Shown one piece after another: positions 42,052-51,326 of a stretch of 64,000 nt of DNA (its first letter is position 1; every line of letters begins with the position of its first letter). The notes beneath the pieces are model-generated. The model searched no databases. It was given only the letters and a program-made list of their open reading frames with translations, and had not been told where the DNA came from. A program made the position numbers and the translations under genes. The DNA comes from DATARH01 sp036268425 (lineage in GTDB: Bacteria > Pseudomonadota > Alphaproteobacteria > ATCC43930 > CGMCC-115725): NCBI GenBank assembly GCA_036268425.1, contig DATAUE010000006.1:28472-92471 (forward strand). The letters are read 5' to 3'.

Positions 42052-42987
42052 ATGAACCGGCCCGCAATAGCGGCCGTTGCGGCCGCGTGTGGGGCCGTAG
42101 CCGGGTGTTTTTATCTGGCGGCGACGCTTGGCACACCCGGTGCGCTGATCCTTGTCTACGTCACACAACTGCCGTTGTTTATCGCCGGTCTGTGGCTTGG
42201 CGCGAGCGCCGCGGCGATTGCCGGCTCGACCGGTGTGATCGTTCTGCTGGCCGCGAGCGATCTATGGGGCGCGGCAGTCTTTGCCGTGATGAATGCGGCG
42301 CCGGTGGTGCTGCTGGTACGGCAGGCATTGCTCGCGCGGCGCCGTGAGGATGGCGTGCTGGTGTGGTATCCGCCAGGCCTGCTCGCCGGGTGGCTGGTGG
42401 GGCTGGCGGTGACGGGAATCGGTGCGGCGGTGTTGCTGTATGGTGGCCCGCAGGCGATACAGTCGGAATTGCAGGGCGTTGTCGGGCAGGTGCTTGATCG
42501 GCTGGCGGAACGGCCGGTGCCGAACCGCGATCAGGTTGCCGGAATGCTGGCGGCGATCATCCCCGGCATGATTGCCGCGTCATGGATGGCGATGTCGGTG
42601 ATCAACGCAGCGCTGGCGCAAGGTCTGCTGGCGCGGTTTCGCGTCGGCTGGCGGCCATCACCGAACATGGCCGAACTCGGCCTGCCGTTGTGGGTGCCGA
42701 TCCTTTTTGGCGGTGCCGCTGCGGCGACGGTATTCGGCGGGGCACCGCGTTTTATCGGCATCAACGTCGTGCTCGCACTGGTGGTGCCGTTCTGTCTTGC
42801 GGGCCTTGCGGTATTGCACGCTGCGTCACGCCGCCTGACGACGCCGACAATGGCGCTCGTCGGCTTCTACATCATGGCCTCGCTATTCGGCTGGCCGTTT
42901 ATTGCGGTTGCCATTCTCGGGTTGTTTGAAAGCTGGCTCGGGCTGCGCCACCGCCTCGCACCTCAAGGAGCACATATCGATGGTTGA
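42052..42987 (+). CDS. DUF2232 family membrane protein
   Basis: A 311-residue polytopic membrane protein with about eight hydrophobic segments. It occupies the usual alphaproteobacterial place between rpsR and rplI, where DUF2232 (YybS-like) proteins are found. The function is not established. Its stop overlaps the rplI start by 8 bases, and the rplI ribosome-binding site AAGGAG lies within its last codons. Confidence 0.85.
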   Translation: MNRPAIAAVAAACGAVAGCFYLAATLGTPGALILVYVTQLPLFIAGLWLGASAAAIAGSTGVIVLLAASDLWGAAVFAVMNAAPVVLLVRQALLARRREDGVLVWYPPGLLAGWLVGLAVTGIGAAVLLYGGPQAIQSELQGVVGQVLDRLAERPVPNRDQVAGMLAAIIPGMIAASWMAMSVINAALAQGLLARFRVGWRPSPNMAELGLPLWVPILFGGAAAATVFGGAPRFIGINVVLALVVPFCLAGLAVLHAASRRLTTPTMALVGFYIMASLFGWPFIAVAILGLFESWLGLRHRLAPQGAHIDG

Positions 42988-43519
42988 TCTCATCCTGCTG
43001 CAACGGGTCGAAAAGCTCGGCCAGATGGGCCAGATCGTCAAAGTAAAGCCGGGTTACGCGCGCAACTATCTGCTGCCGCAGAAAAAAGCGATGCGCGCGA
43101 CCAAAGACAACATGGCGTTTTTTGAGACGCAGCGCGCTCAGCTCGAAGCCAACAATCTGCAACGCAAGTCGGAGGCCGGCGAGGTCGCGGAGAAGGTCGA
43201 AGGGCTGACCGTCGTACTGATCCGGCAGGCCGGCGAAAGCGGGCAGCTTTATGGGTCGGTTGCGGCGCGTGACATCGCCACCGCGGTCACCGCCGCCGGT
43301 TTCACTGTTGACCGGTCCCAGATCGTGCTTGACCGCCCGATCAAGACACTGGGGCTGCATCCGGTCCGGGTCATGCTGCACCCTGAAGTTGGCTCGACCG
43401 TCACGGTCAACGTGGGGCAGTCGGAAGAAGGCGCGCGGATGCAGGCCGCCGGCATCGACCCGCTGCGCGAGCGCGATGACGACGACGAACCGGCCGACGA
43501 CGCCGACCGGCAGCCCTAG
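42980..43519 (+). CDS. rplI: 50S ribosomal protein L9
   Basis: A 179-residue L9. The N-terminal RNA-binding domain is VDLILLQRVEKLGQMGQIVK then KPGYARNYLLPQKKA. The C-terminal domain has GQLYGSVAARDIATAV and LDRPIKTLGLHPVRVMLHPE. The C-terminus carries an extra acidic tail (RERDDDDEPADDADRQ) beyond the usual 149 residues. The ATG at 42980 follows AAGGAG. Confidence 0.96.
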   Translation: MVDLILLQRVEKLGQMGQIVKVKPGYARNYLLPQKKAMRATKDNMAFFETQRAQLEANNLQRKSEAGEVAEKVEGLTVVLIRQAGESGQLYGSVAARDIATAVTAAGFTVDRSQIVLDRPIKTLGLHPVRVMLHPEVGSTVTVNVGQSEEGARMQAAGIDPLRERDDDDEPADDADRQP

Positions 43520-43543
43520 GCATTGATCGGCGCACCCGTGGTA

Positions 43544-44659
43544 ATGCTTGCCGATCCCTCGACGGCCGTAGCACCGAGCCGCAATCTGGTCGGGCTCGGC
43601 CGTACCGAATTGGCAGCCGAGATGGCGGAATTCGGCGCCGAGCCGTTTCGCGCGCGCCAGCTATGGCATTGGCTTTACCACCGCGGCGCCACCGATTTTT
43701 CGGTGATGACCAATCTGGCGAAAGGTTTTCGCCAGCAGCTTGCCGAAACCTATGAGCTGAACCGGCCGGAAATCAGCCGCGCCCTCGCATCATCGGACGG
43801 CACGCGCAAATGGCTGCTGCGCTTTGCCGATGGGCAGGAAGTCGAGACCGTTCACATCCCGGAAAGCGATCGCGGCACGCTGTGCATGTCGTCGCAGGTC
43901 GGCTGCACGTTGACCTGCACCTTTTGCCACACCGGGACGCAGCGGCTGGTGCGAAACCTCGGGGCTGCCGAAATTATCGCGCAGATCATGGTGGCGCGCG
44001 ATGCGCTCGGCGAATGGCCGTCGCGGCAGGAAGATCGGCAACTCACGAATATCGTGCTGATGGGCATGGGCGAGCCGCTCTATAATTACGACAATGTCGC
44101 GGCCGCGATGAAGATCGTGATGGACCCGGAGGGCCTCGCGATCTCCAAGCGCAAGATCACGCTGTCAACCTCCGGCGTCGTGCCGATGATGGCGCGCTGT
44201 GGCGCCGAACTCGGCGTCAACCTCGCGATTTCGCTGCACGCCGTGACCGACGAATTGCGCGACACGCTGGTGCCGCTGAATCGGAAATACCCGATTGCCG
44301 AGTTGCTCGACGCCTGCCGCGCCTATCCCGGATCGAGCAATGCGCGCCGTATCACATTTGAATACGTCATGCTGAAAGGCATCAACGACAGCCCGGCCGA
44401 GGCACGCGAATTGGTGCGCCTGCTCCGGAGTATCCCCGCCAAGGTTAATCTGATCCCGTTCAACCCGTGGCCCGGCGCAATGTACGAATGTTCCGATGAT
44501 GCGGCGATCGCGGCGTTTTCCGACATTTTGTTCAATGCCGGCTATTCCGCGCCGGTGCGCACGCCGCGCGGCCGCGACATCCTCGCCGCCTGCGGCCAGT
44601 TGAAATCCGACAGTATCCGCGCTCGCCGCACCGTATCCGCGCCCGCCCCGGCGGCGTAA
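43544..44659 (+). CDS. rlmN: dual-specificity RNA methyltransferase RlmN
   Basis: A 371-residue radical SAM enzyme that methylates A2503 of 23S rRNA and A37 of some tRNAs. The FeS-binding CxxxCxxC is CTLTCTFC in SSQVGCTLTCTFCHTGTQ. VLMGMGEPLYNYDNV, LSTSGVVPMMARC and the C-terminal catalytic Cys in DILAACGQLKSD are all present. The N-terminal HTH-like accessory domain has FRARQLWHWLYHRGATDF. The ATG at 43544 is used; a TTG at 43523 is in frame. It follows rplI closely. Confidence 0.94.
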   Translation: MLADPSTAVAPSRNLVGLGRTELAAEMAEFGAEPFRARQLWHWLYHRGATDFSVMTNLAKGFRQQLAETYELNRPEISRALASSDGTRKWLLRFADGQEVETVHIPESDRGTLCMSSQVGCTLTCTFCHTGTQRLVRNLGAAEIIAQIMVARDALGEWPSRQEDRQLTNIVLMGMGEPLYNYDNVAAAMKIVMDPEGLAISKRKITLSTSGVVPMMARCGAELGVNLAISLHAVTDELRDTLVPLNRKYPIAELLDACRAYPGSSNARRITFEYVMLKGINDSPAEARELVRLLRSIPAKVNLIPFNPWPGAMYECSDDAAIAAFSDILFNAGYSAPVRTPRGRDILAACGQLKSDSIRARRTVSAPAPAA

Positions 44660-45030
44660 GCCGCGAGGCGCGGCTGACGACGTCGGATGGGTTATTGCTG
44701 CTCGCGTGGTAGTTGCCGCCGGCTGGGCACCCCGTACTTTCCTGGGGTAGGAATCGTCGATGAATTTCCCCGTTGTACTTCATCAGCACGCGGTATCGAG
44801 GCCCGTCCTCGGCGATGTAGGAAGTGAGGGCGCCTTCCTTCTGCGTGTTTATCGCATTCATGAATGAAAAGCTCCGGCGGCGGTCCGTTCTGTCGGCGGA
44901 CACAGCTTCACGCTCGGCGGCTTTCGGTTGCGCGGCGCGCTCGCCAATCACGACCTTTGCAACGTGTGACCGGCGCCGAGATCGGTACGCAGCTCGGGCG
45001 GTTTGAGAGGCCGCTACACGCCTCTACCGT
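44660..45030. other. intergenic region, no convincing gene
   Basis: About 370 bases between rlmN and the convergent solute-binding protein gene. A minus-strand frame could start at 44861 (MNAINTQKEGALTSYIAEDG) but runs antisense into rlmN, has no Shine-Dalgarno and turns into Arg-rich shadow sequence. I see no RNA gene or clear terminator. Confidence 0.5.
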
Positions 45031-46407
45031 TCAACTATTCTGGATAGGATACTTGGCGAAAATCTCTTTGCACCGATTAAGCGCCTTGGCGGCGGCGTCT
45101 TCAGCCTTCGTGCCCTGGGTGATCATTTCGGACCACGCGGTCTGAAAGACGTGGTTGGAATCAACCTCGGCGGCGGCCGGGTTATAGGCTGTAAAAAGCG
45201 GAATCGTCTCCCGGGTTAGGATTTGATTGATATACGCTGTCCGGTGCTGATCTCCGGACTTCAGCCAAAACGGGTCACTCTTGGCGGTCTCCGGCATCGG
45301 GATGGCCCAACGGCCGAGCCCGGCCTGGAGATACTCGTTGAGCACCTCTGGCTGGATTGCATATTTCAGGAACTCCTTGGCGACATCGACGTTTTTGGCA
45401 CCCTTCGGGATGACCGCCCCGAAGATCCCGATCTCCGACGGCAGCGGTTTCCCGTCATTGTCGTTCGGAATCGCGTAAGTCAAAATATCTTCGTATTCGT
45501 CTTTTTTGTCGATGAGGGCGAGTTCAATTGATAACGAACCATTGAACACGCCAATGATCTGCTTTGCATGAAAGGCATTGTTATTGTCTGCGTCGTTCCA
45601 ATTGAGCGCGCTCTTCGGCACATAGCCGCCGTCGAAAAGTTCGAACATCCGGCTCATGGTGCGGACCACTGCCGCCTTGACCTTTGGGTCGTCGGCGTGA
45701 AGTACGCCGTCCGAGGTAACCATATTTCCACCGCCATAGGCCACATTATAGACAGAGAAGGTGCGGACCGAATCCACACCCTGAGTGCTTATCTCCAAAC
45801 CCCAGCTGTAGGCGTGGCGCATCCCCTGGTCGCGCAGCACTTTCTGCATTGGCTTAAAAAAGTCGATGAACTCATCCCATTTGTTGGGGATATCCGACAC
45901 TTTGTAGCCGGCCTTTTCGACCAGCGATTTCCAGATGTGGAATGTCGCAGCGGATGCCTTCATTGGCACGCCATAATAGCTGCGCTGCTTTGTTTTGCTA
46001 TTATAATTATGCATACTTTGCTTTGCGATATCCATCAGCGTGGATTTTTGTGTTTCCACGACATCGGATACGTCCAGCAGCGAGTCATTCCACGCATTTA
46101 GCGCGACAAAGAAGTAATCGGCGGCCTCCATGATATCGGGAACGGCGCCGCTGGTGATCGCAGACACCTCTTTCTGGCGCAGCGGAGCATAGGGAATGAT
46201 GCTGAAATCGATTTTGTTGCCGCTGACCTTCTCGTACCCGGCGGCCAGCTTGCGAAACGCGATATCTTCGCTCTGTATAAAGCCTTGCGTCCACCACGCA
46301 GTCGCGGTCGTTGCTGCGGCATTGGCGATGCGAGGATGTGCCAGCGCTCCGGTTGCCGCCAACGCCGCCGAGCTACGAAGTACCGACCGTCTGGTAATCA
46401 ACGCCAT
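45031..46407 (-). CDS. extracellular solute-binding protein, family 1
   Basis: A 458-residue periplasmic binding protein with a Tat-like signal (ITRRSVLRSSAALAATGALA, ending ANA). It has the two-lobe family 1 layout: FIQSEDIAFRKLAAGYEKVS, GVPMKASAATFHIWKSLVEK, a cleft-forming GVFNGSLSIELALI and NVDVAKEFLKYAIQPEVLNE. Family 1 proteins usually bind sugars or related compounds for ABC import. No permease or ATPase gene is next to it; the only transport neighbour is another binding protein, so its transporter is unknown. Confidence 0.88.
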   Translation of the reverse strand: MALITRRSVLRSSAALAATGALAHPRIANAAATTATAWWTQGFIQSEDIAFRKLAAGYEKVSGNKIDFSIIPYAPLRQKEVSAITSGAVPDIMEAADYFFVALNAWNDSLLDVSDVVETQKSTLMDIAKQSMHNYNSKTKQRSYYGVPMKASAATFHIWKSLVEKAGYKVSDIPNKWDEFIDFFKPMQKVLRDQGMRHAYSWGLEISTQGVDSVRTFSVYNVAYGGGNMVTSDGVLHADDPKVKAAVVRTMSRMFELFDGGYVPKSALNWNDADNNNAFHAKQIIGVFNGSLSIELALIDKKDEYEDILTYAIPNDNDGKPLPSEIGIFGAVIPKGAKNVDVAKEFLKYAIQPEVLNEYLQAGLGRWAIPMPETAKSDPFWLKSGDQHRTAYINQILTRETIPLFTAYNPAAAEVDSNHVFQTAWSEMITQGTKAEDAAAKALNRCKEIFAKYPIQNS

Positions 46408-46542
46408 TTCTCTCTCCTCCCGGTTTCCAGCAATGCTGGTTTTGTTTGCGCCGAAGCGGTCGCGTCTTATCAGGTTGCGCGCTCTCCAGAGAGGAGATTG
46501 AGGTACCGCGCGATTTCGTACATCGGAACGCCCGCTGGATTG

Positions 46543-48138
46543 CTATTTTTCGATCCAGACGTCCTCCATCCGCCAGCCATTGTAGATGCTGTTGGTCATT
46601 AACGTCAAACCTTTGACATAGGGTTGATAGCACGTCGCGCCGGCCGGATAGTAGATCACCGGGCGGACACCATCCTCGGCAATCACGCGCTCGATCTTCC
46701 ATACCAGATCTTTACGTGTTGCCTGATTGGTTTCCATCGATTGCTGGTTTACCAGCTTGTCGAGATCGTGATTACAATATCCACCATAGTTGCGCAGTGC
46801 GCCGCAGGTGAAATTCTCGAAAAACATCTGATCGGGGTCGTCGACTCCGGCTTCGATGGGCACGGCCCCAACGGTATAGTCCTTTCGCGTCATCTTTGCG
46901 TACCAGAGTGCCGTGTCGACCAGGTCGAGCTCGGCATCGACGTAGATTTCCTTCAACTGCGAGATCATCAGCACTGCCGGGTCGCGCCAAGCCGGAAAAT
47001 TGCGCGTCGACAGCTTGACCGATAGATGCCTATCCGGCCCATAGCCGAGTTTTTCCATGATTTTGCGCGCTTCGGCCCGATTCTTTCCAACATCGGAGCC
47101 ATAGCCGGGAAGTGTTTCCAGTACTTCCGGCGGCATCCCCCAGGCACCATCCGGCGGTGGCATCATATAGCCGCCGACGCCTCCCTTACCTTCGTTGAGT
47201 ATTTTGAGAAAGGCCTTGCGATCGAAAGCGAGGCTCATCGCCCGGCGGAGATCGGCATTGTCGAATGGCGGCTTAGTCGGGTTCACGAGAAGTGTGCGCG
47301 GCACATTGCCCGTGCGGACCACGCAGATTGCCTGCGGTGCCTGTTCCTTGAAATCCTTTAACGTTGGAATCGTGACGCTGAGCGGGATAGCGTCAAATCG
47401 CCCTGCGAAAAAGGCGAGATTGCGTGGGCCCGCTTCGCGCATGATCGTGTACTCGATACCGTCGAGAAAAGGCCGGTCTTTCTTCCAGTACTCCGGGTTG
47501 CGTGTGACAGTGATGTGTTCGTTGGGCTTGAATTCGACGAACTTGAAGGGGCCAGTACCAACCGGATGCTGCCGCATCTCGCGCGCCGGAACATGGCACG
47601 GGTAGATAGGTGACCACCCCGAGGCGAGTAGCGCCAACAGCGCCGGCTGCGGTTGCTTGAGATGAAAGGTAACTTCATAATCGCCGCGCGTCGTCACATC
47701 GTCGACATTATTGTACCATGATTTTCGAGGATTAACCCGCAGCTTGTCATCGCCCTTTCCCATTAGCAGGTTCCAGGTACATTTGACATCCGCCGCGGTG
47801 AACGGTTTGCCGTCATGCCACTTGACCCCGTGGCGCAACGGAAAAGTCAGTTCTTTACCATCCTCGGCCCATCGCCATTCGATGGCGAGATCGGGGACGA
47901 TCGACTCCATGCTATTTTGAGCGACGTCCTGTTTATACATAACCAGGTTGTTGAAAACGCCCATCATCGGCTGCAGCGTGGCGCGAGTTGATTCCTCTAG
48001 GATCGACATGCTGGCCGGGCTGTCGAAATGCGTTAGTTTCAGGATTCCGCCGTGGTTCTGTGCGAACCCTGGCACGGCGACAATTGCCGCGCATAAAAAT
48101 ACGCTCGCGCCCACAAGGTCCAGTCGAAGTGACTGCAT
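46543..48138 (-). CDS. ABC transporter substrate-binding protein, family 5 (peptide type)
   Basis: A 531-residue periplasmic protein of the DppA/OppA class. The signal peptide is VGASVFLCAAIVAVPGFAQ. Family segments are GVKWHDGKPFTAADVKCTWN, VGTGPFKFVEFKPNEHITVT, RNPEYWKKDRPFLDGIEY and DLRRAMSLAFDRKAFLKIL. The ATG at 48138 follows GGGAGGGAAGCGAG; a longer upstream frame is rejected. It lies 135 bases upstream of the family 1 binding protein on the same strand. Peptide, nickel or other oligomeric ligands are possible. No permease is present. Confidence 0.9.
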   Translation of the reverse strand: MQSLRLDLVGASVFLCAAIVAVPGFAQNHGGILKLTHFDSPASMSILEESTRATLQPMMGVFNNLVMYKQDVAQNSMESIVPDLAIEWRWAEDGKELTFPLRHGVKWHDGKPFTAADVKCTWNLLMGKGDDKLRVNPRKSWYNNVDDVTTRGDYEVTFHLKQPQPALLALLASGWSPIYPCHVPAREMRQHPVGTGPFKFVEFKPNEHITVTRNPEYWKKDRPFLDGIEYTIMREAGPRNLAFFAGRFDAIPLSVTIPTLKDFKEQAPQAICVVRTGNVPRTLLVNPTKPPFDNADLRRAMSLAFDRKAFLKILNEGKGGVGGYMMPPPDGAWGMPPEVLETLPGYGSDVGKNRAEARKIMEKLGYGPDRHLSVKLSTRNFPAWRDPAVLMISQLKEIYVDAELDLVDTALWYAKMTRKDYTVGAVPIEAGVDDPDQMFFENFTCGALRNYGGYCNHDLDKLVNQQSMETNQATRKDLVWKIERVIAEDGVRPVIYYPAGATCYQPYVKGLTLMTNSIYNGWRMEDVWIEK

Positions 48139-48725
48139 CTCGCTTCCCTCCCTGAAACTATTATCTGCCTGTGCCGGTTCGGACTCCCTGCTGGCAGCCA
48201 GGAGCCACTTCCCGCATTCAAGCAACTTTTAGAACAGGATCGAACTTCTCGGCACCATGGGCAACAGAAATCGCCCTCTCCTACGGCCGATGGTAGTCAA
48301 AAACGGGGTTGAGCGTGTTTTGCGAGTTTTTTGGCGTCTCATTATGGGAGAGTGGAGCGGAACCGATAGGGTAGTTTGCGCAACACGGTCTGTAGAATTC
48401 GGGTCATTTCGTCTTTCTTCGCGAGCGGGGCTGCCGAGGCCACACAAAGGCAAGATGTTTTCGAACATCATCGAAGTCGTGAGGCCGCGTCACACACAAC
48501 GAAAGGCCCGGCCGTTGCAGGTCCGCTAGCGGAGCGACTTGGCTGCTCCAACTGGCTAGCTCAGCCGGCGCTTGATTTGGGGACTTTTCCTCCTGCAATG
48601 GGCTACCGACCCAGGCCAAAAAACCAGCGGACTGCTCTCGGCGCTCTCTTTCCGCCGCCAGCTCAATGTCGGCTCACGATTGTCGTTGCCGCCCGGCAAA
48701 CTCAGGGCCGCACTGACGGAGGTCG
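48139..48725. other. non-coding stretch at the edge of the degraded region
   Basis: About 590 bases with no credible gene. Codon structure is absent on both strands in the frames I could read. A small palindrome lies near 48455-48470 (GATGTTTTCGAACATC). The GC content and character differ from the ordered genes to the left. Confidence 0.5.
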
Positions 48726-48809
48726 GAGTTCGACTTGCTCGCAGATGCTGAGCGCGTCATCGACCGTAATGCCCAGGTAGCGAACGTTGCTTTCGAGCGT
48801 CGTATAGCT
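48726..48809 (-). pseudogene. C-terminal scrap of a tyrosine recombinase/integrase
   Basis: A 28-residue frame reading SYTTLESNVRYLGITVDDAL then SICEQVEL matches the typical last residues of phage/transposon integrases, where the catalytic Tyr lies in the STVRYLG-type motif. Everything upstream is missing: the frame is joined to unrelated sequence antisense to the amidohydrolase gene. It marks a lost mobile element. Confidence 0.55.
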
Positions 48810-48823
48810 GCATGCGGCGGCTT

Positions 48824-49792
48824 TTAGTGATCGAAGCCGAACAGCTTCTGCGCGTTGCGGTGCAGGATCTTGTCGGTGACGTCCTTCGGCAGGCCGAGCC
48901 GCTCGATATAGGCAAAAGTCTCCCGGTAGACTTCCCAATCCTGCAACACCGGATAATCGCTGCCGGTCACGATGTGATCGGCGCCGAACGCTTCGAGGGC
49001 GCATAGGAACGCCGGCTTCGAGCCGTAGCACACGGTGTCGTAATAAAACCTTCGGGCGGTGACGCTCGGTGCCTCGGCGAGGTCAGGATGGCCTCGCGGG
49101 CCCTGACCCTGTTTATCGAGACGGTTCATCAGCATCGGGATCGGCCCACCAAGATGCGGCACGATGAATTTGATCCGCGGGTAACGGTAGGGGATCTGCT
49201 TGGCGATCATATGCAGCACGAAAGTCGCGTCCTCGAGGGAGGTGCCGACCGACCCGCCATAGTTGTAATCGACGATGAAGGGCGAGCAGATGGCGCTACC
49301 GGCAGGATGCACGAACAGGACGGCGCCGCGGCGGTTCATCTCGGCATAGAGCGGCTCGAACTCGGACTCGGCGATCGAGCGGCCGAGGCATACGATGTTC
49401 ATGTTAACGCCGACGCAGCCGAGCTCGTCAAAGCCGCGCTCCATCTCCTTCAGCGAGGCGTCGATATGTGGCAACGGCAGCATTACATAGGAGCTGATCC
49501 GGTCGGGGTAGCGACGTGCGAACTCGGCATATGCGTCGTTCAGCATCTTGACCGCGCTGACGCACTCCACCTCATCCGGTAGATAGGGCGGGTGGTTCGG
49601 TGACAGCACCTGCCGCCCGACGCCGGCGTCTTCCATCAGCCGGAAACGGGCCTCAATGTCCTCCTGTGTATCCGAGAACGGGTGCCGCGCCAGCCCGCGC
49701 TTCACCGCCAGATGCGTCGGCGAGGCAAAGCGGTCGCCCATGAACTCGCTGAAATTCTTCGGGGTGTAGTGCGCATGCACATCGCAGATCAT
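48824..49792 (-). CDS. amidohydrolase family protein (ACMSD-like)
   Basis: A 322-residue amidohydrolase-2 protein. Metal ligands are in MICDVHAHYTPKNF (HxH), VLFVHPAGSAI, FIVPHLGGPIPMLMNRL, and the late Asp in IVTGSDYPVLQDWEVYRETF. These enzymes hydrolyse or decarboxylate aromatic-derived acids using one zinc. The ATG at 49792 has GAGGAGC upstream; a GTG directly before it is less likely. The gene appears intact although it lies between two broken relics, so it may be cargo or a survivor. Confidence 0.88.
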   Translation of the reverse strand: MICDVHAHYTPKNFSEFMGDRFASPTHLAVKRGLARHPFSDTQEDIEARFRLMEDAGVGRQVLSPNHPPYLPDEVECVSAVKMLNDAYAEFARRYPDRISSYVMLPLPHIDASLKEMERGFDELGCVGVNMNIVCLGRSIAESEFEPLYAEMNRRGAVLFVHPAGSAICSPFIVDYNYGGSVGTSLEDATFVLHMIAKQIPYRYPRIKFIVPHLGGPIPMLMNRLDKQGQGPRGHPDLAEAPSVTARRFYYDTVCYGSKPAFLCALEAFGADHIVTGSDYPVLQDWEVYRETFAYIERLGLPKDVTDKILHRNAQKLFGFDH

Positions 49793-49867
49793 CACAAGCT
49801 CCTCTCAATCACACGGGTTCGACGCGACCGGATGGATCACGCTCGTCGAGAACTTGCGACCCCACCT

Positions 49868-49990
49868 CGCGCACAGGCGCATCGCCTTGTCTAGCATCGC
49901 GTCCCACATGGGCGCGAGATCGCCCGGTGAGGGATTGCGCACGCGCAATACCTCGGCGATCGCTGGTTGCTGCTCAATTGCTTCACCCCG
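49868..49990 (-). pseudogene. fragment of a GAF-domain sensor kinase or cyclase
   Basis: The stretch EAIEQQPAIAEVLRVRNPSP then GDLAPMWDAMLDKAMRLC matches, from memory, the conserved entry into a GAF domain of large rhizobial sensor kinases (typically AEVLQVINASPGDL then AMLEKAMRLC). It then runs into unrelated residues and a stop at 49805. Only about 40 residues remain. Confidence 0.55.
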
Positions 49991-50476
49991 CTCAGCAGGA
50001 CGGGGGCCCAGGCCGGCGATAATCGGCTCCGGATCAACGGAGGTGTCATGAAGCCAGTTTCCCACCGGCAGAGCTTCTACGGGCCACGCGACCCTCCGAT
50101 CATACGTTGATCAGGCGGCCCCGCAAAATCTCCTTGGCGGCCCCTTTCTAAAGGGGGCCGAACGCCGCGGTCGGCGCTATGTGGAAGGTCCGTGTTTGAC
50201 CCGGCCATGACCGTCAGATTCGAGCGTTTCCGCCAAGAAACGCTCGACTGTATCCCCGGTTGTATCCCCTTGCAATCTGAGGAGGCGACCGCGCTGGGCG
50301 CGGCCGAAATAGGCTGGGTGGTCAATTTCCCGTCCGGTACTCGCGGGGTTGGATCGTTTTTGGGGAGATATGCGTTCGGCGCGAGATGATATTGATATTT
50401 TACGAGCCAGCTTCATTTGCCCGAGTCGAACTCCAAGTCTGTAACATATGCTGAAAATAGCGCCCGTTGGGGAAGC
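49991..50476. other. unassigned stretch upstream of the kinase relic
   Basis: About 490 bases without a supported gene. It may contain the promoter of the kinase pseudogene. No repeat or RNA gene is evident. Confidence 0.4.
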
Positions 50477-51120
50477 ATGGCCGTGGAGGGGGCAACGCCT
50501 GTTGCGCCGAAAGACGAACCTCTACAGATCGCACGCCGTTGGTGCGAAAAGAATGGGGCGGGTTGGTCCGTTCTCGCTGAAAGCGGCCAGGGAAATACAG
50601 CAACGGTTTTTGTAGTCAAATCTCCGGAAGGCGAACTGGCACTACAGCTCTATAACACCGCCTTCTCGCAAGGCGATGAAGGTAGAATACAGCAGAACCG
50701 CATTGACCAGCAGTTGCAGTTAAAACACCATGATTGTCCATCGTTGGTATCTGTTTTCGACGGTGGAGAGTTTGAGAACCGTCTATTCATTCTAATGGCG
50801 AGGGCTCCAGGACAAGAACTGGAAAAGCGCCTCACATTCATACCGCGAAAAAACATTCGTCTCATTGTCGACCAGATCGCGAGAGCTGTCATTTATCTGC
50901 GATCCAAGAGCCTGTGCCACCGGGACATTAAAAGTGCAAATGTCTTCGTCTCGGACGATTTTGAATGTGCAACGCTTTTAGGCATTCGGTAACACGAAAT
51001 ATCTATGATCCTGTCGGGATTGGAACTGATCACGACGGTCAATTAGCCATTGTAGCGACGGCACGGTACTGTCCCCCGGAATATCTGTTCCGCCTCTTGG
51101 ATGCAGGAGAGGAGGTCGTG
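50477..51120 (+). pseudogene. serine/threonine protein kinase, frameshifted and truncated
   Basis: The first frame encodes an N-lobe and catalytic loop: LAESGQGNTATVFVVKSPEG, a probable Lys region ALQLYN, and SLCHRDIKSANVFVSDDFE with the HRD Asp. It stops at 50990 just where the DFG loop should be. The next frame continues the kinase: VTRNIYDPVGIGTDHDG, VATARYCPPEYLFRLLDAG. A single frameshift near 50975-50985 explains this. The C-lobe is lost where an IS256-type remnant begins near 51120-51140. The gene is not functional as it stands. Its base composition is more AT-rich than the chromosome core. Confidence 0.75.
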
Positions 51121-51138
51121 TCCCGCTGTGTGGTGTAG

Positions 51139-51307
51139 GAGCTGCGGATAAGTAGCCCGACGCAGCGACCGCCGAGAGTCTGGCGGCGGGGGGCTACTTA
51201 TCCACAGCGGTGGTCATCGTGAATCGCCGATAGGGTTTGGTTGGCAACCACTCAACCGAACCGAGGACCCAGCGATGACCGACGAGATGATGAGCCTTCG
51301 CGCGCTG
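51139..51307 (+). mobile_element. 5' end of an IS256-family element (remnant)
   Basis: A start codon at 51275 gives MTDEMMSLRAL, the usual first residues of IS256-family (mutator-type) transposases in alphaproteobacteria, and then a stop at 51308. The sequence before it carries a GATAAGTAGCC inverted pair around a GC-rich centre, as near IS ends. The rest of the element is gone. It interrupts the kinase gene. Confidence 0.5.
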
Positions 51308-51326
51308 TAAATTCGCGAGCAATAGT

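Noticed and set aside
44532..44861. Minus-strand gene overlapping the rlmN end
   Set aside because: It has no ribosome-binding site, becomes Arg/Gly-rich shadow sequence where it runs antisense to rlmN, and has no recognised family.
48376..48780. Plus-strand frame in the non-coding stretch
   Set aside because: No motif or codon bias. Part of it is antisense to the integrase scrap.
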